This document shows, one piece after another, positions 52,698 to 61,681 of a stretch of DNA of 64,000 nucleotides. The DNA lies in the NCBI RefSeq assembly GCF_900114625.1, contig NZ_FOZL01000001.1:3410001-3474000 (forward strand), in the 5' to 3' direction. The translations under genes and the position numbers were made by a program. A model generated the notes under the pieces. The model did no database searches. It was not told where the DNA came from and worked only from the letters and a program-made list of their open reading frames with translations. Numbering within the stretch: position 1 is the stretch's first letter; each line of letters starts with the position of its first letter. Source of the stretch: Granulicella pectinivorans. GTDB taxonomy: Bacteria; Acidobacteriota; Terriglobia; Terriglobales; Acidobacteriaceae.

Positions 52698-54722
52698 ATG
52701 GGATTGGCCTACTTTACCGATCGAGGACCCATGGGCCACCGTAGTCTCCAGCGCATCCAGAGCAGCATCGTCGCCGCCCTCACCCTCCTGTCGCTCTTCG
52801 GCAGCGCCGCCTGCTACGCCTCGCCCAAGGACGACTCCATTCCCCCCTGGGTCACCGAGGCCGCTCACCAGACCCTCCCCACGTACCCCGCCGCCACCAA
52901 TGCCGTCGTCCTCCTCGACGAGGTCACATACTCGGTCGCGTCGAACGGAAGTGCCTTTGAGCATCGCCGCCACGTCGTGAAGATCCTCCGTCCCAGCGGC
53001 CGCGAAGAGGCCATCGTCGGCGTACCCTTCGACAACGCCACCAGGATCCGCTCCCTCAAGGTCTGGAGCATCGCCCCCGACGGCCACCAGTACGCTCTCA
53101 AGGACAGCGAACTCGTCGACATCGGCTACCCAGGCAGCGGCAACTTTTACGAAGACTACAAGATGCGTGTCGCACAGCCGCCCGGCCGCGATCCCGGCGG
53201 AGTCATCGCCTACGAGTACGATCAGGTCTCCCGCCCCTACGTCACCGAGACCACCTGGGACTTTCAGGGCAACCTCCCGCGCCTCAACGAAAGCTTCACC
53301 CTCGAGCTTCCTCCCGGCTTCACCTACGGCAGCGTCTGGTCGCACCACAGTACTTCGCCCGTCGTTGAACTCGAACACCAGCGCTTCCGCTGGAAGCTCG
53401 AAAACGTTCCCGGAATCGACCTCGACGACGTCCCCATGGCACCGTCCGAGCAGGCGCTCGCCGGACGCATGACCGTGCACTACGCCGCCCCCGGCACCTC
53501 CGCGCTGGACCTCGCCTCCTGGCCCAGCATCGGCGAGTGGTACCAGCCGCTCTATCGAGACCGCATCAACCCCACCCCCGACATCGCCGCCAAGGCCGCC
53601 GAACTCACAGCAGGGAAGTCCGACTTCCACGACAAGGCCGAAGCCATCGGCGAGTTCGTCCAGAACAAGGTTCGCTACTTCGTCATCGAGATGGGGATCG
53701 GCGGCTACCAGCCCCATCCCGCCGCCGACATCTTCCGGAACCGTTACGGCGACTGCAAGGACAAGGCCGCTCTCGTCTCGGCCATGCTCTCCTCGGTCGG
53801 CATCCACTCCACCCTCATGATGGTCGACTCTCGCCGTGGCGTGGTCGATCCAGACGCCCCATCGCTCGTTGGCAATCACATGATTGCCGCCATCGAAATC
53901 CCCGACGGCTACAAATCGCCCCTGCTCCGCAGCGTGGTCACCGCCAGGACCGGCAAGCGCTACCTCATCTTCGATCCCACCTGGGAGCTAACGCCCTTCG
54001 GCCAGCTTGAAAACAATCTCCAGGGCAGCTACGGCATTCTCCTCGAAGGCGCGCAGACCGAGGCCATTCAGCTTCCCGTGCTCGACCCGGACCGCAACAC
54101 CATCCGCCGCAACGCCACCTTCGAGCTCAAACCCGATGGCACCCTCGAAGGCTCCGTCACCGAGAAGCGCTTCGGTGACGTCTCCGAGCGTCATCGCGAC
54201 CAACTCCAGGGAGACTCCGCCGAGCAGCGCAAGATGCTCGATCGCCTCCTCAATCAGGACTTCTCCAGCTTCACCGTCAGGGACTTCAAGTTGGACAACG
54301 TCGCCTCGCTCAATAAGGACTACACCATGTCCTTCCACGTCACCGCCGACCGCTACGCTCGTTCCATGGGCTCCATGCTCATGCTGCGTCCGCGCATCCT
54401 CGGCACCAACGCCTTTGGCCTCGACAAGAAGCCCCGCAACGTCCCCATCGACCTCGGCGAGACCATGCAGTCCACCGACACCTACGACATCAAACTGCCC
54501 CCGGGCTACGCCGTCGACGAACTCCCTCTACCGGTCAAACTCGACCTCGGCTTTGCCTCCTATGAGAGCGCCAGCACCCTCACGGACGGCACGCTCCATT
54601 ACACCCGCACCTTCACCATCCGCCAGATCACGCTGCCCGCCTCGAAGTACACCGACCTCCAGCATCTGGCCTCCGTCATCAACGCCGACGAGCAGAACAA
54701 CGCTATCCTCATCCGCAAATAG
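52698..54722 (+). CDS. DUF3857 and transglutaminase-like exported protein
   Basis: 674 residues; an in-frame ATG at 52731 would give 663 and leaves the signal peptide (SIVAALTLLSLFGSAACYA) intact. An N-terminal DUF3857 domain (about 60-260) is followed by a transglutaminase-like core with Cys in FRNRYGDCKDKAALV, His in VGNHMIAAIEIPDG and Asp in YLIFDPTWELTPFG. A C-terminal beta domain (about 470-674) completes it. The role is unknown; the active-site triad is complete, so it could be a protease or crosslinking enzyme of the periplasm. The next gene is a paralogue 27 bases away. Confidence 0.87.
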   Translation: MGLAYFTDRGPMGHRSLQRIQSSIVAALTLLSLFGSAACYASPKDDSIPPWVTEAAHQTLPTYPAATNAVVLLDEVTYSVASNGSAFEHRRHVVKILRPSGREEAIVGVPFDNATRIRSLKVWSIAPDGHQYALKDSELVDIGYPGSGNFYEDYKMRVAQPPGRDPGGVIAYEYDQVSRPYVTETTWDFQGNLPRLNESFTLELPPGFTYGSVWSHHSTSPVVELEHQRFRWKLENVPGIDLDDVPMAPSEQALAGRMTVHYAAPGTSALDLASWPSIGEWYQPLYRDRINPTPDIAAKAAELTAGKSDFHDKAEAIGEFVQNKVRYFVIEMGIGGYQPHPAADIFRNRYGDCKDKAALVSAMLSSVGIHSTLMMVDSRRGVVDPDAPSLVGNHMIAAIEIPDGYKSPLLRSVVTARTGKRYLIFDPTWELTPFGQLENNLQGSYGILLEGAQTEAIQLPVLDPDRNTIRRNATFELKPDGTLEGSVTEKRFGDVSERHRDQLQGDSAEQRKMLDRLLNQDFSSFTVRDFKLDNVASLNKDYTMSFHVTADRYARSMGSMLMLRPRILGTNAFGLDKKPRNVPIDLGETMQSTDTYDIKLPPGYAVDELPLPVKLDLGFASYESASTLTDGTLHYTRTFTIRQITLPASKYTDLQHLASVINADEQNNAILIRK

Positions 54723-54749
54723 CTTCAGCACACAGAGACTGGGAGCTCC

Positions 54750-56741
54750 ATGAATCTCCGCGACACAGGCCGCATCCTCGCCCTCACCATCCTCGTCCTC
54801 CTCCCCCTCGCCGCCCGCGCGCAATGGACCCCGCCCACGCCCGAGGAGCTCTCCATGACGGCCCAGCCCGAAGTCCCCGGGGCCGCCGCCGTCTACCTCT
54901 ACAAGGAGGAGACCACCGACGACGACAATCACAACTTCAGCATCTACGTCCGGCTCAAGGTCCTCAACGACCACGGCAAGGAGTACGCCAACGTAGAGCT
55001 CCCCTACCAGGCCGGTGGCGGAGCCGACGCCAACATCACCGAGATCGCCGGCCGCACCATCCATCCCGACGGAACCGTCATCCCGTTCACCGGCAAGCCC
55101 TTCGAGAAGCTCGTCGAAAAGAACAACGACACGAAAGTCATGTCGAAGGTCTTTTCCCTGCCTGACGTCCAGGTAGGCAGCATCATCGAGTACCGCTACA
55201 AGATGCGTTACGAGGACAACTACTACATCTCGCCCGACTGGTACATCCAGTCCGAGCTCTTTCTCCGCAAGGGCCACTATGCCTGGAAGACCACCACGCG
55301 CGAGCTCATGGGCTCGAAGGGTGTAGTTAACTCCCTCGCCTGGTTCCCCATCCTGCCCAAGGAGTCTGCGGTCAAGGTCGTCCAGTTGCCGGGCAGCGGT
55401 GCCAAGACCCTCTCCGTCGACGTCGCCAACATACCCCCGACTCCGAACGAGGACTTTCTGCCGCCCATGGCTTCGCTCACCGACCGCGTCCTCTTCTACT
55501 ACAGCTCCTACCGCAACGCCGACGAGTTCTGGGCCTCCGAAGGCAAGGACTGGAGCAAGCAGCAGGACAAATTCATCGGCCCCGGTCCGGCCGTCAAACA
55601 GGCCGTGCAGGAGATCGCCCCGCCCTCCGATCCGCCCATCGACAAGCTGAAGAAGATCTACGCCGCCTGCATGGACATCGAAAACACGGTCTTCACCCGC
55701 ACCCACACGCAGGCCGAAGAGCGCGCTCAGGGTGTCAAGGAGATCCGCTCCACGGATGACGTTCTCACCCGCAAGCGTGGCAGCGACGACCAGATTACTG
55801 AGCTCTTCATCGCCATGGCTCGCGCCGCCGGCTTCAAGGCCTACGCCGCCGGAATCACCAGCCGCGACCGCCACTTCTTTCTCAGGGGCTATCTGAGCAT
55901 GAAGCAGATCGACGACCTCATCGCCATCGTCAACGTCGACGGCAAGGACCTCTACTTCGACCCAGGCCAGCGCTACATCCCTTTTCAGCACCTCGCATGG
56001 AAGCACACCATGTCCGATGGCATCCGCCAGATGGAGAAGGGAACCGGCTTCGTGACCACTCCCAACGAGCCCTATAGCGCTTCCAACAACCAGCGCATCG
56101 CCGACCTCATCCTCGATAAGGAGGGCATAGCCACCGGTACGGTCCGCCTCAACTACACCGGCCCTACCGCCCTCTACTGGCGCCAGAAGGCGCTCCGGGG
56201 AGACGCCACCAGCCTCGACCACGACCTCATCGAGTCCATCCAGACCATCTTCGGGACTAGCATGGACGTCAAAGTCGAGAAGGTGGAGAACCTCAAGGAG
56301 TACGAGCAGCCCCTGAAAGTATCGTTTTCCGTCAAAGGCCCGGTCGCGACCTCCGCCGGCCGCCGCGCCCTCATCGTCTCCGACCTCTTCGAGGCCCAGG
56401 ATCACCCCACCTTCCCAAGCAAGGAGCGTAAGGACGGCGTCTTCTTCCACTACGGCCACACCGACAACGACGTCGTCCGCATCCACTACCCGGAGGGTTA
56501 TTCCGTTGAATCCATCCCCAAGGATGAAAACATCCCGTTCGAAAAGTACGCACTCTATCGGTTCAAGTCCGAGCAGGCTCCCGGCTACTACACGATCCGT
56601 CGCGACTTCATCATCGGACAGACCATCTACACCGCGGAAGAGTTTCCCAGGCTCCGCACCTTCTTCACTTCCTTCGAAACCAAGGACCGGGAACCTGTCG
56701 TCATCAAGCCCGGAGCGACCACCACAACCGCCAGTAACTAA
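54750..56741 (+). CDS. DUF3857 exported protein with degenerate transglutaminase site
   Basis: 663 residues. Signal peptide (LTILVLLPLAARAQ), DUF3857 domain and a transglutaminase-like region aligned with the upstream paralogue. Where the paralogue has GDCKDKAAL this protein reads GSDDQITEL, so the nucleophile Cys is Asp. The His position (NHMIAAIEI) reads DDLIAIVNV, while the Asp of LYFDPGQR is kept. It therefore should not be a cysteine enzyme; a binding role is more likely. GGGAG lies 5 bases before the ATG. It ends 6 bases before the opposing gene. Confidence 0.87.
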   Translation: MNLRDTGRILALTILVLLPLAARAQWTPPTPEELSMTAQPEVPGAAAVYLYKEETTDDDNHNFSIYVRLKVLNDHGKEYANVELPYQAGGGADANITEIAGRTIHPDGTVIPFTGKPFEKLVEKNNDTKVMSKVFSLPDVQVGSIIEYRYKMRYEDNYYISPDWYIQSELFLRKGHYAWKTTTRELMGSKGVVNSLAWFPILPKESAVKVVQLPGSGAKTLSVDVANIPPTPNEDFLPPMASLTDRVLFYYSSYRNADEFWASEGKDWSKQQDKFIGPGPAVKQAVQEIAPPSDPPIDKLKKIYAACMDIENTVFTRTHTQAEERAQGVKEIRSTDDVLTRKRGSDDQITELFIAMARAAGFKAYAAGITSRDRHFFLRGYLSMKQIDDLIAIVNVDGKDLYFDPGQRYIPFQHLAWKHTMSDGIRQMEKGTGFVTTPNEPYSASNNQRIADLILDKEGIATGTVRLNYTGPTALYWRQKALRGDATSLDHDLIESIQTIFGTSMDVKVEKVENLKEYEQPLKVSFSVKGPVATSAGRRALIVSDLFEAQDHPTFPSKERKDGVFFHYGHTDNDVVRIHYPEGYSVESIPKDENIPFEKYALYRFKSEQAPGYYTIRRDFIIGQTIYTAEEFPRLRTFFTSFETKDREPVVIKPGATTTTASN

Positions 56742-56747
56742 CAGCCA

Positions 56748-58319
56748 TCAATCCGGGTGCCCCACATCTCGCTTTTGAGATGTGGGCTCTGGCCTCGACC
56801 TCACCGGCAACCGGCAAACCCGCAACCTTTCGTTCTCATACGGGCAGACAAACCCCGTAACCCCTTCGCGCCCCAACACCACCCACGAAGCTCCCATCCC
56901 CGCCACCGCCGCCACCCGCTCCGCATCCGTCTTCTTGGTCAACGCTGCCTGTGCCTTCTCTCCCGCCGCCCAGGCCCCCACCAGCTCCGGACGAATCGAA
57001 GCGATCCCTCCGTCCTTCGCAGCATCCGGTAGCACGCTCCGCTCCGCAATAGCTCTGAACCCCTGCGCGTCCTCTCCATCCCAGTGCACATAGTTCGCAT
57101 CGATCGCGAACACCGCATCCCGCGGCGTATGCTCCCGCACCCAGACAAACGCCCTTACCCACGCATTCCGTGGCGCAACCCACGGCAGTTCCAGCGCATT
57201 CGACCCCGGATACGTCTCCCGCGCCACAAAGAACATCACGCCCGCCATCACCCCCAATCCCACCACCCACCGCCAAACCACCCCTCGCAAAACCCTCCGC
57301 CCCACCGTCGCTCCCAACACCATCGCCATCGTCAGATACACCATCTGCATCATCCGCAGCGGCTGCAACCGCGCTACGACATGTACCCTCGCCCCCTCGC
57401 GCGCATACAACAAAGCCACCAGCACCGCCGCTCCGCCCACCAGCACAGCCCACCGCGCGATGGCCTTCTCGCCCTCTATCCGAGACCGCCAGGCGAACCA
57501 GCCCAGAATCATCATCGGAGCTACCAGCCCCACCCATTCAAACCACTGCCACGCCGACAAGAACCAGTAGTACCGCGTAATCGCCACTCGCACATATTCC
57601 TCCGACTCCGGCGCCCCCGAAGCCTGCCCCACCCACCCAACAACCAACGCCCCCAAAAGAAACGCCGCCACCAAACCCGGGTGCCCCACATCTCGCTTCT
57701 GAGAGGTGGGGCACCCGGAATCCATCCGAGGCAACACACACCAAAGCCCGCCTAACTCCACCACCCCATACCCACCCATCAGCGGATGCACCGCTACCGC
57801 CATCCCCACAGCGACCGCCGCCCAAGCCCAACGCCGCCAGACCCCAGCCGCCAGCCCCATCACCGTCAAAGCGATCGCGACACTCCGTGCTGTCAAATAG
57901 GGGTCCGCGAGATACATCGACGTCCCCCCCACCGGCACCCCCAGCCAGACCGCCACCAGCCCGACCGCCCCGATCTGGGCTCTACGGTCCCCATAGCATC
58001 GGCCCGCAATGCACCAGACTCCCAGCAGCATTCCCCAAAGACTAACCGCGTAGACCCCCAGCAGCACCCAATCCAGACTCATGCCCAGCGTCTTCACCGC
58101 CCATGCCATCGCCCCGGTAAAGCCCGCAAACCCAAGATGCCCCGCGACAAACTCCGTCCCCCACGGATACAGCCCGGGATCGATCCGGTGTTTGATCTCA
58201 GCCACATACAGCCCGCCGTCCTCGGCATAAGGATGGTAACCCAGCACCGCCATCCCCACCGCCGTCCAGCCCGTCACCCACCCCGCCGCCGCCCGTATCG
58301 ATCCCATCCCCCCGAGCAT
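56748..58319 (-). CDS. polytopic membrane protein carrying two palindromic-repeat peptides
   Basis: 523 residues from the ATG at 58319; a TTG at 58340 and an ATG at 58307 are alternatives. About ten to twelve membrane helices, with a soluble C-terminal domain (about 400-500: FVWVREHTPRDAVFAIDANY). The architecture recalls membrane glycosyltransferases of unknown type. The peptide PTSQKRDVGHP occurs twice, in a loop near residue 213 and at the extreme C-terminus; both are encoded by copies of the CCCACATCTC palindrome. Without the last copy the protein would end about 11 residues earlier or elsewhere. Confidence 0.72.
   Translation of the reverse strand: MLGGMGSIRAAAGWVTGWTAVGMAVLGYHPYAEDGGLYVAEIKHRIDPGLYPWGTEFVAGHLGFAGFTGAMAWAVKTLGMSLDWVLLGVYAVSLWGMLLGVWCIAGRCYGDRRAQIGAVGLVAVWLGVPVGGTSMYLADPYLTARSVAIALTVMGLAAGVWRRWAWAAVAVGMAVAVHPLMGGYGVVELGGLWCVLPRMDSGCPTSQKRDVGHPGLVAAFLLGALVVGWVGQASGAPESEEYVRVAITRYYWFLSAWQWFEWVGLVAPMMILGWFAWRSRIEGEKAIARWAVLVGGAAVLVALLYAREGARVHVVARLQPLRMMQMVYLTMAMVLGATVGRRVLRGVVWRWVVGLGVMAGVMFFVARETYPGSNALELPWVAPRNAWVRAFVWVREHTPRDAVFAIDANYVHWDGEDAQGFRAIAERSVLPDAAKDGGIASIRPELVGAWAAGEKAQAALTKKTDAERVAAVAGMGASWVVLGREGVTGFVCPYENERLRVCRLPVRSRPEPTSQKRDVGHPD
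56761..56786. repeat. dispersed palindrome, CCCACATCTC family, copy 2 (C-terminus of the membrane gene)
   Basis: CCCACATCTC and GAGATGTGGG around GCTTTT. It lies 20 bases after the DUF3857 stop and inside the last codons of the opposing membrane-protein gene, ending 13 bases upstream of its stop on that strand. Confidence 0.8.
57678..57719. repeat. dispersed palindrome, CCCACATCTC family, copy 3 (internal, in frame)
   Basis: 18-bp arms beginning CCGGGTGCCCCACATCTC and ending GGTGGGGCACCCGG, one mismatch, six-base loop. It sits inside the membrane-protein gene and encodes GCPTSQKRDVGHPG in the loop between two membrane segments. Confidence 0.8.
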
Positions 58320-58411
58320 ACCCCACGCAGTACACCCCAAGACGGTACAATCTCCCTAGGCATGCCCAAACAAAATCATCCCAATCACGTCTTCCCCCGG
58401 ACGTGCCGCCC

Positions 58412-59443
58412 ATGACCCGCGCCTCCGCGAGCAAGCTGCTCAAAACCCTGCCCGGCCTCGTCATCAGCGCCTTCTTCCTCTGGTACACCTTCTGGCCCCG
58501 CGTTGACGCGCACGGCCTCAAGAAGGGCGTCTCCCCCGAGGAGTTCCGCTCCCTCCACATCGTCGCCCCCATCTGGATCGTCTCGCTCATCGCCTTCGGC
58601 ATCGTCAGCTACTCGCTCCGGATCATCCGCTGGCACTACATGATGCGCTCGACCGACGCGACCCTCCTCACCTGCGCCCGCGTCTTCATGACCTCGCTGG
58701 CTGCGAATAACATCCTGCCCTTTCGCATCGGAGACGTCATGCGTGTCTTCACCTACGCGCCCGACCTCCGCACCACGCCGTCCGTCATCCTCTCCACGAT
58801 GCTCCTGGAAAAGCTCCTCGACATCTTCGTCCTGGTCGCCTTCTTCGTGGTCTTCCTTGGCCCCAATGCATCGACTCACCTGCGTGTTACCTCTCATACC
58901 TTCCTGGGCGTCTCCTTCGTCGCGATCATCGTCCTTCTTCTCGGAGCCCGCGTACTCGAAGGCCCCATCCGCCGCCTCTTCATCCGCCTCCCCGAGAAGC
59001 CCATCCTCCTCAAGCTTGAGAACTGGATCATCCTCGCGCTGGAGTGCATCCGCGGCATCGGCGCCCTCGGGTCGCTTCTCCTCCTCGCCGAAACCATCGT
59101 CATCTGGTCCGCCGAAGGCATGCAGTTCCTCGCTGCTGCCAAGACTCTCGGCATCGAATCCGGCCCCGCCGGCCCCTGGCAGGCCGTAGCCTGGGCCAAC
59201 CTCTCGTTCCTCGTCCCCAGCTCCCCCGGCGGCATCGGACCCTTTGAGATGGCCATCAAAACCGCCCTGGTCAGCCACGGAGCCGACCCCGTCCGAGCCA
59301 CCCTCTACGGCCTCGCCCTCCACGTCTGGATGCTTGTCGTCATCACCGGCATCGGCGGAGCCATGTTCATGGCCCACCGCATCCGCACCGCCGCCCGCAA
59401 GCCCCTGCTCCAGGAGATCGAAACCCTCCCCAACGAGCTTTAG
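58412..59443 (+). CDS. flippase-like membrane protein (LPG synthase TM / UPF0104 family)
   Basis: 343 residues; a GTG at 58403 would add three. Eight or so membrane helices. Family motifs: RIIRWHYMMRSTDA, SLAANNILPFRIGDVMRVF, STMLLEKLLDIFVLV and the later NLSFLVPSSPGGIGPFEMA. These match the membrane domain shared by lysylphosphatidylglycerol synthases and AglD-like proteins, which move or modify lipid-linked substrates. There is no C-terminal aminoacyl-transferase domain, so it is a stand-alone membrane unit. The substrate is unknown. Confidence 0.88.
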   Translation: MTRASASKLLKTLPGLVISAFFLWYTFWPRVDAHGLKKGVSPEEFRSLHIVAPIWIVSLIAFGIVSYSLRIIRWHYMMRSTDATLLTCARVFMTSLAANNILPFRIGDVMRVFTYAPDLRTTPSVILSTMLLEKLLDIFVLVAFFVVFLGPNASTHLRVTSHTFLGVSFVAIIVLLLGARVLEGPIRRLFIRLPEKPILLKLENWIILALECIRGIGALGSLLLLAETIVIWSAEGMQFLAAAKTLGIESGPAGPWQAVAWANLSFLVPSSPGGIGPFEMAIKTALVSHGADPVRATLYGLALHVWMLVVITGIGGAMFMAHRIRTAARKPLLQEIETLPNEL

Positions 59444-59467
59444 CCGGCGGCCCACAAAGTCGGGTGC

Positions 59468-59493
59468 CCCACATCTCGATTCTGAGATGTGGG
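59468..59493. repeat. dispersed palindrome, CCCACATCTC family, copy 4
   Basis: CCCACATCTC and GAGATGTGGG around GATTCT, preceded by CGGGTGC as in copies 2 and 3. It lies 24 bases after the flippase-like gene. Confidence 0.8.
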
Positions 59494-59530
59494 TGTGCCG
59501 CCCGGAAATCCTCCGCGCCACGTAATGTGC

Positions 59531-59567
59531 CCCACCTTCGGCGCAGTCTCATCGCGACGAAGGTGGG
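59531..59567. repeat. dispersed palindrome, CCACCTT family, copy 2
   Basis: CCCACCTTCG and CGAAGGTGGG enclose 17 bases with the AGTCTCATCGCGA sequence also seen at 12538. It lies 37 bases from a member of the other palindrome family, in the leader of argS. Confidence 0.7.
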
Positions 59568-59634
59568 CTTCCGCCTCAGAACCCTCCCTCGAGAACTGTT
59601 ACCCTTAACCCAAAGAACGGGTGAATCAGACACT

Positions 59635-61647
59635 ATGTACCGTACAATCCAGCTCTCCCTCCAGTCCCGCATCCAGCAGATACTCCTCGACAAGTACGAA
59701 GTCACGCTCCCGCATCTGGCGGTAGAGCAGCCCCCCAACATCGCCCTCGGCGAACTGGCCCTCCCCGTGGCCTTCGAGCTCGCCAAGCGCCTCCGCAAAG
59801 CCCCCCGCGCCATCGCCACGGAGTTAGCCGCTGAACTCAACCGCACCCTCCCCAACGGAGTAGCTGCCGTGGAAGTAGCCGGAGCCGGCTACCTCAACAT
59901 CAAGCTCGACCGCGCCGCCACCGTCCTCCGTATCGCCGCCGGCGAGCACGCCGACCTCGGCGGCCCCGGCTTCCGCCTCATCGAGCACACCAGCATCAAC
60001 CCCAACAAGGCCGCGCACATCGGCCACCTTCGCAACGCCATCCTCGGCGATACCTTCGCCCGCCTCCTCCGCCCCGACGCCTACAAGTCCGGCTTCCAGG
60101 TCGGCGTCCAGAACTACATCGACAACACCGGCGTTCAGGTGGCCGATGTCGTCGTAGGCCTCGTCCACCTCGAAAAGAAGAACCTCGACAGCGTCCGCGA
60201 ACTCCTCACCGAGCTCCTCGAAACCAACACCCGCATCGACTTCTACTGCTGGGACCTCTACGCCCGCGTCAGCCAGTGGTACACCGAGCCCGGCGAATCC
60301 GCCGCGGAACTCCAGGCCCGCAAGCAGATCCGCCTCGATACCCTCCACGCCCTCGAGCATGGCGAAGGTGAAACCGCGACCATCGCCGAGTTAGTCTCCA
60401 CCGAAGTCCTCCGCCGCCACCTCGAAACCATGCTCCGCCTCGGCATCGAGTACGACTTTCTCCCCCGCGAGTCCGAGATCCTCTCCCTCCACTTCTGGGA
60501 CGCAGCCAAAAAGCTCATGCTCGACAAGGGCGTCCTCTACGAAGAGACCCAGGGCAAGAACAAGGGGTGCCTCGTCATGCGTCGCGCCGGCGCCGAGGCC
60601 CTCGAAGAGGGCACCACGGACGAAGACGCCAAGGTCATCGTCCGCTCCAACGGCACCGTCACCTACGTCGGCAAGGACATCGCCTACCACCTCTGGAAGT
60701 TCGGCCTTCTCCCCGGCAAGGACTTCGGATACATCCCCTTCTTCAACTATCCCGATCACCCCTGCTGGATCTCAACCTCCGGCCCAAGCGACCCAGCCGC
60801 TCCCACCTTCGGCAAGGCCGACGCCATCTACAACGTCATCGACGCCCGCCAGAACGACCCCCAGACCCAGGTCCAGGAAGCCCTCCGCGCCATGGGCTTC
60901 ACCGACGCCGCCAGCCGATACACCCATTTCAGCTACGCGATGGTAGCGATGACCACCCGCACCGCCGTCGACCTCGGCTATGTCGTTCCCGAAGAAGACC
61001 TCGCCAAGCCCTTCGTCGAAGTCAGCGGCCGCAAGGGGCTCGGCGTCAAGGCCGACGACCTCATCGACAAGCTCATCGAAGCCGCCAAGTCGCAGGTCGA
61101 CACCCGCAATCCCGAGATCCCCGAAGCCGACCGTCTCACGATCGCCAAACAGATCGCCGTCGGCGCCCTCCGCTTCTTCATGCTCCGCTTTACCCGCAAC
61201 ACCATCATCGCCTTCGACTTCCAGGACGCACTCTCCTTCGAGGGCGAAACCGGCCCCTACATCCAGTACGCCATCGTCCGCGCCGCCAACATCTTCCGCA
61301 AGTCCAACACCACACCGGAAGCGGCGCTGGCTGCCGTCCCCGCCCTCGCCGGTCTCCCCGAAATCCTGACCAGCGAAGAGGGAACCAGCCTCTGGGAGAC
61401 CTGGCTCGCCGCCTCCCGCCTCACCGCCGTCCTCGACCAGACCATCCAGTCCGCCGAACCCGCAGTCCTCGCAAAATACGCCTTCACCCTGGCCCAGCAG
61501 TTCAACAACTTCTACCACCGCCACCACATCCTCAACGAGACCGACGAAACCCGCCGTGCTCTCCTGCTGGCCACCGCCGCCGCCGCCCACCGCGAACTCA
61601 TCCGCGCCCTCGGCTACCTCGGCATCGAAGCCCCACCCATCATGTAG
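59635..61647 (+). CDS. argS: arginyl-tRNA synthetase
   Basis: 670 residues from the ATG at 59635. The N-terminal additional domain opens MYRTIQLSLQSRIQQILL. The class I signature is SINPNKAAHIGHLRNAIL (HIGH), and the second signature region is VSGRKGLGVKADDLID, without a canonical KMSKS, as in many ArgRS proteins. The anticodon-binding DALR domain ends the protein (QFNNFYHRHHILNE). It charges tRNA-Arg and is essential. The reading frame is open upstream across two palindromes, but the first family-like residue is at 59635. Two repeats sit in its leader. Confidence 0.95.
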   Translation: MYRTIQLSLQSRIQQILLDKYEVTLPHLAVEQPPNIALGELALPVAFELAKRLRKAPRAIATELAAELNRTLPNGVAAVEVAGAGYLNIKLDRAATVLRIAAGEHADLGGPGFRLIEHTSINPNKAAHIGHLRNAILGDTFARLLRPDAYKSGFQVGVQNYIDNTGVQVADVVVGLVHLEKKNLDSVRELLTELLETNTRIDFYCWDLYARVSQWYTEPGESAAELQARKQIRLDTLHALEHGEGETATIAELVSTEVLRRHLETMLRLGIEYDFLPRESEILSLHFWDAAKKLMLDKGVLYEETQGKNKGCLVMRRAGAEALEEGTTDEDAKVIVRSNGTVTYVGKDIAYHLWKFGLLPGKDFGYIPFFNYPDHPCWISTSGPSDPAAPTFGKADAIYNVIDARQNDPQTQVQEALRAMGFTDAASRYTHFSYAMVAMTTRTAVDLGYVVPEEDLAKPFVEVSGRKGLGVKADDLIDKLIEAAKSQVDTRNPEIPEADRLTIAKQIAVGALRFFMLRFTRNTIIAFDFQDALSFEGETGPYIQYAIVRAANIFRKSNTTPEAALAAVPALAGLPEILTSEEGTSLWETWLAASRLTAVLDQTIQSAEPAVLAKYAFTLAQQFNNFYHRHHILNETDETRRALLLATAAAAHRELIRALGYLGIEAPPIM

Positions 61648-61648
61648 A

Positions 61649-61677
61649 CATTATGCCGCTCATCCTGTGGCATAATG
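61649..61677. promoter_or_regulatory. inverted repeat in front of the toxin-antitoxin pair, likely operator
   Basis: Perfect 9-bp arms CATTATGCC and GGCATAATG with an 11-base spacer. The right arm contains CATAAT, a good -10 box, and ends four bases before the antitoxin ATG at 61682. The antitoxin probably binds here. Transcription would start at or near the ATG, giving a leaderless message. Confidence 0.6.
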
Positions 61678-61681
61678 GCTC

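Noticed and set aside
54528..56486. Open frame of 652 codons on the minus strand opposite the second DUF3857 gene
   Set aside because: Shadow frame; no family features, while the opposite strand aligns with its upstream paralogue.
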